Below, piece by piece: positions 1 through 8,502 of a DNA stretch of 51,987 nt; within the stretch, counting starts at the first letter, position 1; each line of letters starts with the position of its first letter. Both the position numbers and the translations under genes were made by a program. The notes beneath the pieces are model-generated. The model was not told the origin of the DNA, made no database searches, and worked only from the letters and a program-made list of their open reading frames with translations. The stretch is from JAZLIT01 sp045617525 (GTDB lineage Bacteria; Bacillota; Bacilli; Bacillales_A; Planococcaceae), in NCBI GenBank assembly GCA_045617525.1, contig JAZLIT010000195.1, positions 1 to 51,987 of the forward strand, written 5' to 3'.

Positions 1-320
1 CCACCTTTAATCTGCTGATCATCTGGTCCTGTTGTACGCGTATAGGAAACAACGCCTGTATCACCTGTACTAGCAGCTTTATGCTTTGGGACATCATGTT
101 CAGTGGCTGTCAGTTGCCTAATCTCTTGATCTGCCGCATGAAGCGCTTTATCCGTCTTACCTGAAAGTAAATTCTCAAGCGTAGCCAGCATTGGGTTTTT
201 ACTAGCCTCAGCGTATTTTGCATGCTTTTTATACGCCTGATCCATCTCTTTACGCGCTAAAACCCTTTTACGACTTTCGAAATCAGCACCACTACCGTGA
301 ATAATTGTAGCGATTTTCAT
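1..320 (-). CDS. SprA-like/putative metalloprotease-related protein, partial
   Basis: The gene starts with ATG at 320, behind a good ribosome site (GGGGGTGAT, about 5 bases away), and runs off the left edge, so only about 106 N-terminal residues are visible. It begins MKIATIIHGSGADFESRKRV and has a Lys/Ala-rich, probably helical, middle. Near the edge, SYTRTTGPDDQQIKGG resembles the conserved SYxYxTGPDGxxYxxGGE stretch of the SprA-related (CJM1_0395) putative metalloprotease family. In that family, as I remember it, a HExxH zinc motif precedes this stretch; here the place reads EHDVPKHKAAS, with no HExxH. The assignment rests on memory of the family and one motif, so function is uncertain. 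It is divergent from topB. Confidence 0.55.
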   Translation of the reverse strand, partial: MKIATIIHGSGADFESRKRVLARKEMDQAYKKHAKYAEASKNPMLATLENLLSGKTDKALHAADQEIRQLTATEHDVPKHKAASTGDTGVVSYTRTTGPDDQQIKG

Positions 321-473
321 ATAAATCACCCCCTACCTCTATAAGTTCCTTATTCAAATATATATCTAAATTATTATATTGTTAAATAATTTTTGTAAAA
401 TTAAGATAAATAAGTCGAATATACTACAAGTTATAATATAATAGTAGGTTATTATTTTTATGATCTGCCAAGC

Positions 474-498
474 ATTGATTGTCGCAATCTTAATCAAT
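474..498. promoter_or_regulatory. Nested dyad upstream of topB
   Basis: ATTGATT and AATCAAT form an outer inverted repeat (474-498), and GATTG-TCG-CAATC a nested inner one (477-489). A possible -10 box (TATATT, 512-517) follows. The position suits an operator or 5' control site, but no regulator is identified. Confidence 0.3.
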
Positions 499-549
499 CC
501 GTTTTCTATGGTATATTAAAGATAAGTGAATGAAAAGGAGTTCAAAACC

Positions 550-2742
550 ATGGCTAAAAGTTTAGTAATTGCAGAAAAACCATCTGTAGCACGCGATATC
601 GCAAATGTGCTGAAGTGTAATAAAAAAGGAAATGGCTATTTAGAGGGCGACAAATACATCGTTACTTGGGCACTCGGCCACCTCGTTACCCTAGCTGATC
701 CTGAAAATTATGATGTGAAATATAAACAATGGAATTTAGAAGATTTACCAATGCTTCCAAGCAATATGAAATTAGTGGTAATGAAGCAAACAGGTAAGCA
801 ATACAATGCCGTAAAATCTCAATTAACACGCGGTGATGTGAGTGAAATTATTATCGCAACCGATGCTGGACGTGAGGGCGAGCTTGTTGCACGCTGGATC
901 ATCGAAAAGGCTGGCGTGAAAAAGCCTATCAAGCGTCTATGGATTTCATCTGTAACAGACAAGGCAATTAAAGACGGCTTCGCAAACTTAAAGCCAGGTA
1001 AGGATTACGAAAATCTATACGCAGCAGCAGTTGCACGCTCAGAAGCAGATTGGTATATCGGCTTAAATGCAACGCGCGCGCTTACAACACGCCATAATGC
1101 ACAATTAAACTGTGGCCGTGTTCAAACGCCAACTGTCGCAATTATTGCTTCACGTGAGGACGAAATTAAAAACTTCAAGCCCCAAACCTATTATGGAATC
1201 GAAGCACAAACAGATACAGTAAAACTGACTTGGCAAGATGCAAATGGCAATAGCCGCAGCTTCGCTAAAGATAAAATCGACGCCATCATCAATAAGCTTG
1301 GTACTTCTGATGCTAAGGTAATCAGCCTTGATCGTAAACCGAAAAAATCTTTCGCCCCTGCACTTTATGATCTAACTGAATTGCAGCGCGATGCCAATAA
1401 AATATTTGGCTACTCTGCAAAAGAAACACTTAACATTATGCAAAAGCTATACGAGCAGCATAAAGTGCTTACGTATCCACGTACCGACTCTCGCTATATT
1501 TCAAGCGATATCGTGGCAACATTACCAGAGCGTATCCGTGCATGTGGCATTGGCGAATACCGTCAAGCAGCCAATAAAATTTTGACGAAACCTGTGAAAG
1601 CGAATAAATCCTTCGTCGATGATAGCAAGGTTTCTGATCACCATGCGATTATCCCGACTGAAGGCTATGTTGATTTCTCTGCCTTCAATGATAAAGAGCG
1701 TAAAATTTACGATTTAGTCGTGAAGCGTTTCTTAGCCGTACTGTTCCCTGCACATGAATTTGAACAATTAACTGTGCAAGCCGCAATTGAAGGCGAAACA
1801 TTTATCGCACGTGGTAAAACCGTGACGCAAATGGGTTGGAAGGAAGTTTACGCAAATCGTTTCGACGATGAAGATACAAACGATGACGTAAAAGAGCAAC
1901 TTCTACCTCGCTTAGAAAAAGGCGATACCCTAAAAACGAAGCTAATTGCAGGCACTTCAGGTCAAACTAAACCACCTGCCCGCTTCACAGAGGCAACCCT
2001 GTTATCTGCAATGGAAAATCCAGCGAAATATATGGAATCCGGCGATAAAAAAGCAGCCGAAACATTAAAATCAACGGGCGGACTAGGTACCGTTGCTACG
2101 CGCGCAGACATTATCGAAAAATTATTTAACTCATTCTTAATCGAAAAACGTGGCGGCAAAGATATTTACATTACTTCAAAAGGTCGCCAGCTGCTTGATT
2201 TAGTGCCCGAAAAATTACGTTCTCCTGCAACAACTGCCGATTGGGAGCAAAAGCTCGAGCTAATCGCAAAGGGCAAGCTGAAGAAGGATGTTTTCATTAA
2301 TGAAATGAAAGCACATACAGAGGCAATCGTTTCAGAAATTAAAGCAAGTGATAAAAAATATAAGCACGATAATATTTCCACTAAATCTTGCCCAGATTGC
2401 GGTAAGCCAATGCTAGAGGTGAACGGTAAAAAAGGTAAACTACTTGTGTGCCAAGACCGTGAATGTGGCCATAAGAAAAACGTCGCTCGTGTCACAAACG
2501 CGCGCTGTCCACAATGTAAGAAAAAGCTTGAGCTTCGCGGTGAAGGCGATGGCCAAATTTTCGTCTGTAAATGTGGGCACCGCGAGAAGCTGTCGGCATT
2601 TGAAGCACGCCGTAAAAAAGAAGGCGGCGGCAAGGTCGATAAGCGCTCCGTTCAACAATTTATGAAGCAGCAGCAAAAAGAAGAAGAACCGATTAATAAC
2701 GCTTTCGCAGATTTATTAAAAGGTATGAAGTTCGACAAATAA
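550..2742 (+). CDS. topB: DNA topoisomerase III
   Basis: Type IA topoisomerase that relaxes and decatenates DNA through a transient 5'-phosphotyrosine bond. The 730-residue protein opens with a Toprim domain: MAKSLVIAEKPSVA carries the catalytic Glu9, and the acidic motif ATDAGREGE is near residues 103-111. The active-site tyrosine lies in LTYPRTDSRY (Tyr309). After about residue 610 come two zinc-ribbon-like four-cysteine clusters (CPDCG...CGH and CPQCK...CGH) and a charged tail. I place the start at the ATG at 550, where AAAGGAG precedes it at normal spacing; an in-frame ATG at 526 would add eight residues but lacks a ribosome site. A strong hairpin follows directly. Length and motifs match Bacillus TopB well. 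It appears monocistronic. Confidence 0.95.
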   Translation: MAKSLVIAEKPSVARDIANVLKCNKKGNGYLEGDKYIVTWALGHLVTLADPENYDVKYKQWNLEDLPMLPSNMKLVVMKQTGKQYNAVKSQLTRGDVSEIIIATDAGREGELVARWIIEKAGVKKPIKRLWISSVTDKAIKDGFANLKPGKDYENLYAAAVARSEADWYIGLNATRALTTRHNAQLNCGRVQTPTVAIIASREDEIKNFKPQTYYGIEAQTDTVKLTWQDANGNSRSFAKDKIDAIINKLGTSDAKVISLDRKPKKSFAPALYDLTELQRDANKIFGYSAKETLNIMQKLYEQHKVLTYPRTDSRYISSDIVATLPERIRACGIGEYRQAANKILTKPVKANKSFVDDSKVSDHHAIIPTEGYVDFSAFNDKERKIYDLVVKRFLAVLFPAHEFEQLTVQAAIEGETFIARGKTVTQMGWKEVYANRFDDEDTNDDVKEQLLPRLEKGDTLKTKLIAGTSGQTKPPARFTEATLLSAMENPAKYMESGDKKAAETLKSTGGLGTVATRADIIEKLFNSFLIEKRGGKDIYITSKGRQLLDLVPEKLRSPATTADWEQKLELIAKGKLKKDVFINEMKAHTEAIVSEIKASDKKYKHDNISTKSCPDCGKPMLEVNGKKGKLLVCQDRECGHKKNVARVTNARCPQCKKKLELRGEGDGQIFVCKCGHREKLSAFEARRKKEGGGKVDKRSVQQFMKQQQKEEEPINNAFADLLKGMKFDK

Positions 2743-2752
2743 TAAAACAGCT

Positions 2753-2792
2753 AAAAACTGGCGCTAGGGTATTTCAGCTAGCGCCAGTTTTT
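2753..2792 (+). terminator. Intrinsic terminator of topB
   Basis: A perfect 15-bp stem (AAAAACTGGCGCTAG with its complement), a 10-base loop and a T-run, starting ten bases after the topB stop codon. Confidence 0.9.
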
Positions 2793-2904
2793 ATTTGGTG
2801 AAAATTTCAAATAAACAGAATTCTACATATTTCTTTCTTTAAATAAGGATTATAATGAAATAGGATTTTAAAATAAGATTATTTTTGGATTGCGAGGCAG
2901 AAAA

Positions 2905-4110
2905 ATGTCCTACATACAAAAAGGAACACCTGCATATACACGTGCAAATTTGGCGTTATTCTCTGCAGGTTTTATCACATTTGCAAACCTATACTTAACA
3001 CAGCCCTTAATGCCTCAGTTTTCCGATGAATTCGGTGTAACACCAGCAGTTGCTAGCCTTTCACTTTCATTAGCAACGCTTGTATTATCCTTCACCTTAA
3101 TTTTATTCGGTTCATTATCCGAAGCCTGGGGACGGAAACGACTGATGACCATTTCAATCATCATTGCCTCAATCCTAACGCTTGCGCTCGCGTTCTCATC
3201 CAGCTTTGAAATGATTTTAATCGTTCGCATTGTACAGGGTTTTGTGTTTGCTGGTGTACCAGCAATCGCCATGGCTTACTTAGGCGAGGAAATGGACCCA
3301 ACACATTTAGGTGTCGCAATGGGCTTATACATAAGTGGTACATCTATCGGAGGCCTTTCAGGGCGTATTATTATCGGAACGATGAGCGATTTATACAATT
3401 GGCAAGTCGGTGTTACTGCACTCGGCTTACTCAGCTTAGCAATCTGCTTTTATTTCGTGTGGGCACTTCCACCATCAAAACATTTCGAGCCACGGCCATT
3501 ACAATTTCGTGCACTCACAAATTCATTATTCCAGCATATGAAGGATCCCAGTTTAATGAGCCTATTTGCGATTGCATTTATGCTAATGGGCAGCTTTGTG
3601 ACACTTTATAATTACATTGGCTACAAGCTAATCGCGCCACCCTATAATTTAAGCGCGACACTCGTTGGATGGATTTTCATTGTTTATTTAGTGGGCACCT
3701 TTAGCTCAACCTGGTTTGGAAGCTTATCGATGAAATTTGGGAGACAGCGCATTTTATATACCGGTATATTCATTATGTTTAGCGGCGCGCTATTAACGCT
3801 GCCTAACTTACTTTGGATTAAGATTATCGGCATTACCGTTTTCACTTTTGGCTTTTTCGGTGCACATTCCATCGCAAGCGGATGGGTGACGATTCGCGCA
3901 AAAAAAGATAAAGCACAAGCCTCATCACTTTATCTTTTTGCCTATTACTTTGGCTCTAGTATCGGCGGAACTGCTGGCGGATTTTTCTGGATGCATTTCG
4001 GCTGGAATGGTATCGTCGGCTTTATTGGCTGCGGAATCGCATTAAGTGGAGCCTTTGCACTCGCAATCCAACTACATCAACGCCACACAAAAATTAATAC
4101 AACAAACTAA
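2905..4110 (+). CDS. MFS transporter, YnfM-like
   Basis: Major facilitator of 401 residues with about twelve hydrophobic segments. The A-loop motif between TM2 and TM3 reads GSLSEAWGRKRLM (compare GxLaDrxGrkr), and NLYLTQPLMPQFSDEFGV at the start is typical of the YnfM/YgaY group of proton-driven exporters. The substrate cannot be read from sequence. The preferred start is ATG at 2905 with GCGAGG eight bases upstream; a TTG at 2890 is in frame but has no ribosome site. TATAAT at 2851-2856 is a possible -10 box with no convincing -35. It ends in a hairpin shared with the converging ABC transporter operon. Confidence 0.85.
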   Translation: MSYIQKGTPAYTRANLALFSAGFITFANLYLTQPLMPQFSDEFGVTPAVASLSLSLATLVLSFTLILFGSLSEAWGRKRLMTISIIIASILTLALAFSSSFEMILIVRIVQGFVFAGVPAIAMAYLGEEMDPTHLGVAMGLYISGTSIGGLSGRIIIGTMSDLYNWQVGVTALGLLSLAICFYFVWALPPSKHFEPRPLQFRALTNSLFQHMKDPSLMSLFAIAFMLMGSFVTLYNYIGYKLIAPPYNLSATLVGWIFIVYLVGTFSSTWFGSLSMKFGRQRILYTGIFIMFSGALLTLPNLLWIKIIGITVFTFGFFGAHSIASGWVTIRAKKDKAQASSLYLFAYYFGSSIGGTAGGFFWMHFGWNGIVGFIGCGIALSGAFALAIQLHQRHTKINTTN

Positions 4111-4157
4111 AAAAGTGCAACCACATAAGTTTTTCAACTTATGCGGTCGCACTTTTT
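4109..4157. terminator. Bidirectional terminator
   Basis: AAAAAGTGC...GCACTTTTT hairpin between two converging genes, with A/T runs on both sides. It can end both the MFS transcript and the ABC transporter operon. Confidence 0.85.
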
Positions 4158-4161
4158 AAAG

Positions 4162-4878
4162 TTATAAAACTTTCTCTAAAAACTCTTTTGCACGCACTGA
4201 TTTTGGTGCTGTAAAGAATTCTTCTGGCGTTGCATCTTCTACTAACATACCGCCATCTAAAAATAGGATACGGTCCGCTACTTCGCGCGCGAAGCCCATT
4301 TCATGCGTAACGATAATCATCGTCATACCAGATTCGGCTAAGTTCTTCATAACGGCTAAAACCTCTTTAACCATTTCGGGATCAAGTGCTGAAGTCGGCT
4401 CATCGAATAAAATCGCTGAAGGATCCATTGCTAAAGCACGGGCAATTGCCACACGTTGCTTTTGCCCACCAGATAAGCGGTTTGGATATTCATTACGTTT
4501 TTCAGAAAGGCCTACTTGTGTCAGTAAATCTTCTGCTTTTTTTATTGCCTCTTCTTTTGATAGCCCATTTACATTTATTGGAGCATACGTTAAATTTTCA
4601 AGCACTGTTTTATGTGGGAATAGGTAGAAATTCTGGAATACCATACCTAATTTTTCGCGTACTTTCATGACGTTTTTATCCGTAATAACTTCACCTGCAA
4701 CCGTGATCACACCTTCAGTTGGATCCTCTAGTCGGTTGATACAACGTAAAAATGTTGATTTCCCAGAACCCGATGGCCCAATAATGGCGATTACTTCTTG
4801 CTCTTTTATTTCAGTAGAAATGCCTTTTAGCACTTCATTTTTACCATATGATTTCTTTAAATTCTCAACTTTAATCAC
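4162..4878 (-). CDS. Polar amino acid ABC transporter, ATP-binding protein
   Basis: Cytoplasmic ATPase of a polar amino acid importer (GlnQ/ArtR type), 238 residues. Walker A GPSGSGKST lies near residues 34-42, the Q-loop in MVFQNF, the signature LSGGQKQR, Walker B ILFDEPTSALDP and the switch histidine in VTHEMGF. The start is GTG at 4878, which overlaps the end of the permease gene by eight bases (GTGATTAA), so translation is probably coupled. It is the last gene of the operon aminotransferase - binding protein - permease - ATPase. The substrate is a polar amino acid, unresolved between Gln, Arg, Cys and others. Confidence 0.93.
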   Translation of the reverse strand: MIKVENLKKSYGKNEVLKGISTEIKEQEVIAIIGPSGSGKSTFLRCINRLEDPTEGVITVAGEVITDKNVMKVREKLGMVFQNFYLFPHKTVLENLTYAPINVNGLSKEEAIKKAEDLLTQVGLSEKRNEYPNRLSGGQKQRVAIARALAMDPSAILFDEPTSALDPEMVKEVLAVMKNLAESGMTMIIVTHEMGFAREVADRILFLDGGMLVEDATPEEFFTAPKSVRAKEFLEKVL

Positions 4879-5527
4879 TACGTCTCATCCTCTTTTCTAG
4901 CAAACTTCCAAGGAATGTTAATACTAATGTCATGATGTAATAAATAATTCCTGCGAATAATAACGCCTCTAAATACGTATACGTTGAGCCACCTACGACA
5001 TATGCACGACGCATAATGTCCATTGCTCCAATTACCGTTACGATAGCCGATTCCTTCGTTAAAGTAATAAACTCATTCATTAATGAAGGTAAAATATTTT
5101 TCATTGCTTGCGGTAAAATAATGTCTTTCATCATCTTACTATAAGGGATACCAAGTGCTTTCGCCGCTTCCATTTGCCCTTTATCTACGGCATTAATTCC
5201 TGCACGAATGATTTCAGAAATATATGCACCTGAATTTAATCCAAATGCTAAAATCGCAGCTGGAATTGCATCAATTTGAACATCAAATATTTGCGGAATT
5301 GCATAGAAAATAATCATTAATTGTAGTACAAGTGGTGTACCACGAAAAATTGATGTATAGAATGCAGCAAACCAACGTAAAGGCTTAATTTTCCCTATTT
5401 TACATAGTGCCAGTAAAACGCCTAAAATTAATCCCAAAATTGTTGCGCCGAAAACGATTTGTAGTGTAACGCCTATTCCTTTTAAAATGTAAGGAATAGA
5501 GGGTACGACTGCTTCAAAGTCGAACAA
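4871..5527 (-). CDS. Polar amino acid ABC transporter, permease
   Basis: HisM/GlnP-type inner membrane permease with about five hydrophobic segments and the EAA loop (EAAKALGIPYSKMMKDIILP) that contacts the ATPase. The longest frame opens at ATG 5548, but that ATG is part of the leader to the ribosome site. AAAGGAGGG followed six bases later by TTG at 5527 gives a better start (MFDFEAVVPSIPYILKG, 218 residues). The end overlaps the ATPase gene. It stands some 330 bases downstream of the binding-protein gene; the gap contains hairpins that could lower expression relative to the binding protein, as is common in such operons. Confidence 0.92.
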   Translation of the reverse strand: MFDFEAVVPSIPYILKGIGVTLQIVFGATILGLILGVLLALCKIGKIKPLRWFAAFYTSIFRGTPLVLQLMIIFYAIPQIFDVQIDAIPAAILAFGLNSGAYISEIIRAGINAVDKGQMEAAKALGIPYSKMMKDIILPQAMKNILPSLMNEFITLTKESAIVTVIGAMDIMRRAYVVGGSTYTYLEALLFAGIIYYIMTLVLTFLGSLLEKRMRRSD

Positions 5528-5853
5528 ACGTAGCCCTCCTTTCTCCATGTTAATCTATTACTTTTGTGTTATAAGATTGATTATTTTCTTCACTACTATA
5601 CTTATTTAAACTTCATCTATAATGAAACTTAACAATAGAATGTGTGCGAAAATGCTAGAAAGGGGTGTCTGAAACGAGCTCAGACATCCCCTTTTCGCCC
5701 TTCAGATGTCGAAAAAGTAAACCTCGATACTACTCACACATACATGGTAAAGTGAAGCTTCAATTAGTGTGCCCGTTAATGCGGGATAGACATCCTTTAA
5801 TACGAAATCCATCCCATAAGTTTTCACTTACGGGACAGATTAGATTGAATACC
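5528..5853 (-). promoter_or_regulatory. Intercistronic hairpin region between binding protein and permease
   Basis: No gene is visible. Three hairpins can be read on the transcribed strand: TCCCGTAAG/CTTATGGGA (5811-5834) just after the binding-protein stop, CCCG/CGGG (5771-5786), and a strong one GGGGATGTCTGA/TCAGACACCCC (about 5662-5692). They probably stabilise the binding-protein message or attenuate transcription into the permease gene. This role is inferred from position. Confidence 0.55.
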
Positions 5854-6639
5854 TTATTCAGCTACTAACCATTTTTCTTTTAATTCTTCAATTTTACCTT
5901 CAGCGATTAATTCTTCAATCGCTTTATCGAATTCAGCTTTTAATGAGCTGCCTTCTTGGAATACGACTGCTTTATAATCTGGCTCTTCAACTTCGATTGG
6001 GAATGCTGCTAAATCAGCATTTTTCGCGATAAAGTTGTCAGCTACGATATTTTCAATAACTGCACCATCGAAACGTTTCGTTTTCAGGTCTTGCACTAAT
6101 TCTGGAATTAAGTTACGACTTGTAACAGTGAAACCATGCTCTTTACCTAAAGCTACGGCTAATTTCTCTTGGATAGAGGTAACTTGTGCACCTACGTTAC
6201 CATCTTTTAGGTCCCCTAATGATTTGTAGCCTTTATTTTTCAGGAATACCATGTATTGCTCTGTTTCATAGTAAGGAACTGAAAAATCTACTGCTTTTTC
6301 ACGATCTTTATCTGGTGTCATACCGGCTATAACAATGTCAACCCTCTTCGATTGTAATGCTGGGATTAAGCTGGCGAAATCCATGTTTTCTACTTTGATT
6401 TCATAGCCTAATTTTTCACCGATTAAATGTGCAAGATCGATATCAAAACCGATGATGTCTTCACTTACTGCTGTATCCACAAATTCGAATGGTGCATAGT
6501 CCGCTGACGTACCCATTACTAATACTTTTTTCTCTTCTCCGCCTGAACCTGAAGTTGTTCCTTCATCATCAGCAGTACCACATGCTGCAAGAGCAGCGAT
6601 TACTAACATTAACATTGCTACTAACCATTTGTTTTTCAT
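5854..6639 (-). CDS. Amino acid ABC transporter substrate-binding lipoprotein
   Basis: Extracytoplasmic solute-binding protein of 261 residues, family 3 (polar amino acids). The lipoprotein signal MKNKWLVAMLMLVIAALAAC ends in a lipobox with Cys20, followed by a Gly/Ser/Glu linker. The mature part begins VLVMGTSADYAPFEF and has the family's D-I-VIAGMTPDKDREKAVDFS stretch. It captures the amino acid and delivers it to the permease and ATPase encoded downstream. It begins 32 bases after the aminotransferase gene, so the two are very likely co-transcribed. The exact ligand is not readable; the aminotransferase suggests an amino acid that is then transaminated. Confidence 0.93.
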   Translation of the reverse strand: MKNKWLVAMLMLVIAALAACGTADDEGTTSGSGGEEKKVLVMGTSADYAPFEFVDTAVSEDIIGFDIDLAHLIGEKLGYEIKVENMDFASLIPALQSKRVDIVIAGMTPDKDREKAVDFSVPYYETEQYMVFLKNKGYKSLGDLKDGNVGAQVTSIQEKLAVALGKEHGFTVTSRNLIPELVQDLKTKRFDGAVIENIVADNFIAKNADLAAFPIEVEEPDYKAVVFQEGSSLKAEFDKAIEELIAEGKIEELKEKWLVAE

Positions 6640-6671
6640 AATTGTTTCATCTCCAATTTTTTATATTAGTT

Positions 6672-7973
6672 TTAGTTGTTTAAATAGCGCTGAATTGCTC
6701 GTTCAAGCATTTGTAAACCATCGTCTATTTGCTCTTTTGTGATTGTAAGTGGTGGAATCATACGAATTACTTCGCCTTCATTGCCACATAAATAGAATAG
6801 AACGCCTTCTTCAAGTGCGTAGTCTAATATTTCGCCCACAGCTTTTCCGTCCACTTCGCCCGTTTCTGGATTTGAAAACTCAATCCCAATCATTAAGCCT
6901 ACTGAACGCACATCACTAATGATACTGTATTTTTCTTTCATTATTAGAAGTTGCTCACGTGCATACGCGCCGACCACTTTTGAATTTTCTACAAGCTTTT
7001 CTTCATGTAAAATTTCTAAAGTTGTAAGTGCTACTGAACATGCGATTGGATTTCCACCGAACGTAGTCCCGTGCATCCCAATTGGCCATTTTTCCATTAA
7101 TTCTTTTGAAGCTACTGTCGCGCTAAGTGGTAAGCCCGATGCAATACCTTTTGCAATCGCCATAATATCTGGTGTTACATCAAAGTATTGTGCCGCGAAC
7201 CATTCACCTGTACGGCCAAAGCCTGTCTGCACTTCATCGAAGATTAAAAGAATGCCATGTTCATCGCAAATCTCGCGGATTTTCTTCACCCATGCTTTTG
7301 GTGGGATAATGTAGCCACCCTCGCCAAGTACTGGCTCTAAAATAACAGCTGCAACCTCTTCTGGAGTTACTTGATGCTTGAATAGACGCTTAAAGTCTTT
7401 TTCCAATTGTGCAACACAGTAAACTTCTGGATCCTCACCAGCAGGTACACCTTTTACATCGGCATACGGAATTTGATACGAAAGATGTGAAGGCTGTAAA
7501 AACTTACGGTACTTACTTTTCGAAGTTGTTACACCAAGTGCCCCCATTGAACGGCCGTGGAAACAGCCAGTAAATGAAATAACATAAGGACGCTCTGTCA
7601 CGAATTTCGCAAGCTTCAGTGAACCCTCGATTGCCTCTGTCCCACTATTTGCAAAGAAGAAACAACCTAAATCACCAGGTAGTACTTCTCCAAGTTGCTC
7701 TGATAGTTTTAAAATCGACTCGTACATAATAACGCCTGATGGCCCATGTACAAGGCTGTCTGCTGCATCCTTAATGCTTTGCACAATTTTCGGATGACGA
7801 TGACCTGTGTTTGTTACAGCGATACCTGATGTAAAATCTAAATACGTTTTCCCATCAGCCCCATAATAATAACAGCCTTCCTCTTTTACTACCGGAAGAT
7901 TCGGATGATCCTTCGCCATACCTGGCGCTAAATAATCGCCCATTTCATTATATAAATCTAACCAATTACTCAT
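6672..7973 (-). CDS. Class III PLP-dependent aminotransferase (GabT/RocD-like)
   Basis: Omega-amino acid transaminase of 433 residues. It shows the family's order of motifs: FANSGTEAIEGSLKLAK (PLP phosphate site, about 107-123), FHGRSMGALG (138-147), IFDEVQTGFGRTG (Asp246 binds the pyridine nitrogen) and IAKGIASGLPLSA with the Schiff-base Lys275. Candidate activities are 4-aminobutyrate, ornithine, acetylornithine or diaminobutyrate transamination, which sequence alone does not separate. The start is ATG 7973 with GAGGG eight bases upstream; a GTG at 7988 in the same frame is too close to that site. It leads an operon with an amino acid importer, so it probably uses an imported amino acid. 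Confidence 0.9.
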   Translation of the reverse strand: MSNWLDLYNEMGDYLAPGMAKDHPNLPVVKEEGCYYYGADGKTYLDFTSGIAVTNTGHRHPKIVQSIKDAADSLVHGPSGVIMYESILKLSEQLGEVLPGDLGCFFFANSGTEAIEGSLKLAKFVTERPYVISFTGCFHGRSMGALGVTTSKSKYRKFLQPSHLSYQIPYADVKGVPAGEDPEVYCVAQLEKDFKRLFKHQVTPEEVAAVILEPVLGEGGYIIPPKAWVKKIREICDEHGILLIFDEVQTGFGRTGEWFAAQYFDVTPDIMAIAKGIASGLPLSATVASKELMEKWPIGMHGTTFGGNPIACSVALTTLEILHEEKLVENSKVVGAYAREQLLIMKEKYSIISDVRSVGLMIGIEFSNPETGEVDGKAVGEILDYALEEGVLFYLCGNEGEVIRMIPPLTITKEQIDDGLQMLERAIQRYLNN

Positions 7974-8075
7974 GTTGTTAGCCCTCACAATTTTACTTAG
8001 GATGTCTTACTTGTATCTCTTCCCCAAAAAGAGAATGATGTATAATTTCTATCTGTTACTCATTTTAACCGTTGA

Positions 8076-8089
8076 TGCATAAATATACA
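8076..8089. promoter_or_regulatory. ARG-box-like palindrome
   Basis: TGCATAAATATACA differs at two positions from the core TGAATAAATATTCA of arginine-repressor (ArgR/AhrC) boxes as known from Bacillus. It lies about 100 bases upstream of the aminotransferase start. The match could be chance in AT-rich DNA. Confidence 0.3.
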
Positions 8090-8158
8090 ATAGCGAATTG
8101 TTTAAAAAGTAAATTTCTGAATTTTCTAATTAAAATAAAGTATATACCAGCATAAATC

Positions 8159-8175
8159 ATGCAGTAAATCTGCAT
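8159..8175. promoter_or_regulatory. 17-bp dyad upstream of aminotransferase
   Basis: ATGCAG-TAAAT-CTGCAT, perfect 6-bp arms, about 185 bases before the aminotransferase start. It has the shape of an operator; the regulator is unknown. Confidence 0.35.
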
Positions 8176-8449
8176 AAAAAATCATTATATACAACTTGTT
8201 TGCAACAAAATTCACTTGTCTTTACTGTCATTTAATTAAGAAAACTCAAACAACATACATTAGGTTGAATAATAATACATAAAGAATCGTTTTCTATACA
8301 TTGTATTCTCATCTCACAAAAGGGTGAGTTGCTTGAAGGTCCCTGTGCCAGACGCAATTATTAAGGTCGACTCTTTTAAAAAGACTGATTAAAATTTGGA
8401 GGAATATTGAATTATCATCTAAATGGAGAAAGAAAGTAAAAGGGGAAAA

Positions 8450-8493
8450 AACGAAAAAAAAGAAACAATCCGCCATTACGCGTAATTGTTTCC
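8450..8493 (-). terminator. Terminator of CNNM/MpfA-type gene
   Basis: On the minus strand GAAACAAT/ATTGTTTC pairs and is followed by a run of eight T. It starts ten bases after the stop codon of the gene ending at 8503. Confidence 0.75.
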
Positions 8494-8502
8494 TTGGAAT
8501 TT

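Larger units (their letters stand above)
7974..8502. other. AT-rich intergenic region upstream of aminotransferase operon
   Basis: About 530 bases with no supported gene. It holds two dyads described separately, an AT-rich probable promoter zone for the aminotransferase operon, and a 19-codon mini-frame at about 8333-8392 (TTG start, reads MKVPVPDAIIK) that has no family I know. The CNNM-family gene's terminator lies at its right end. Confidence 0.6.

Noticed and set aside
2166..2633. 155-codon antisense frame in topB
   Set aside because: Shadow of topB; no ribosome site or family.
8333..8392. Mini-frame MKVPVPDAIIK
   Set aside because: TTG start without a clear ribosome site and no known family; left as a note only.
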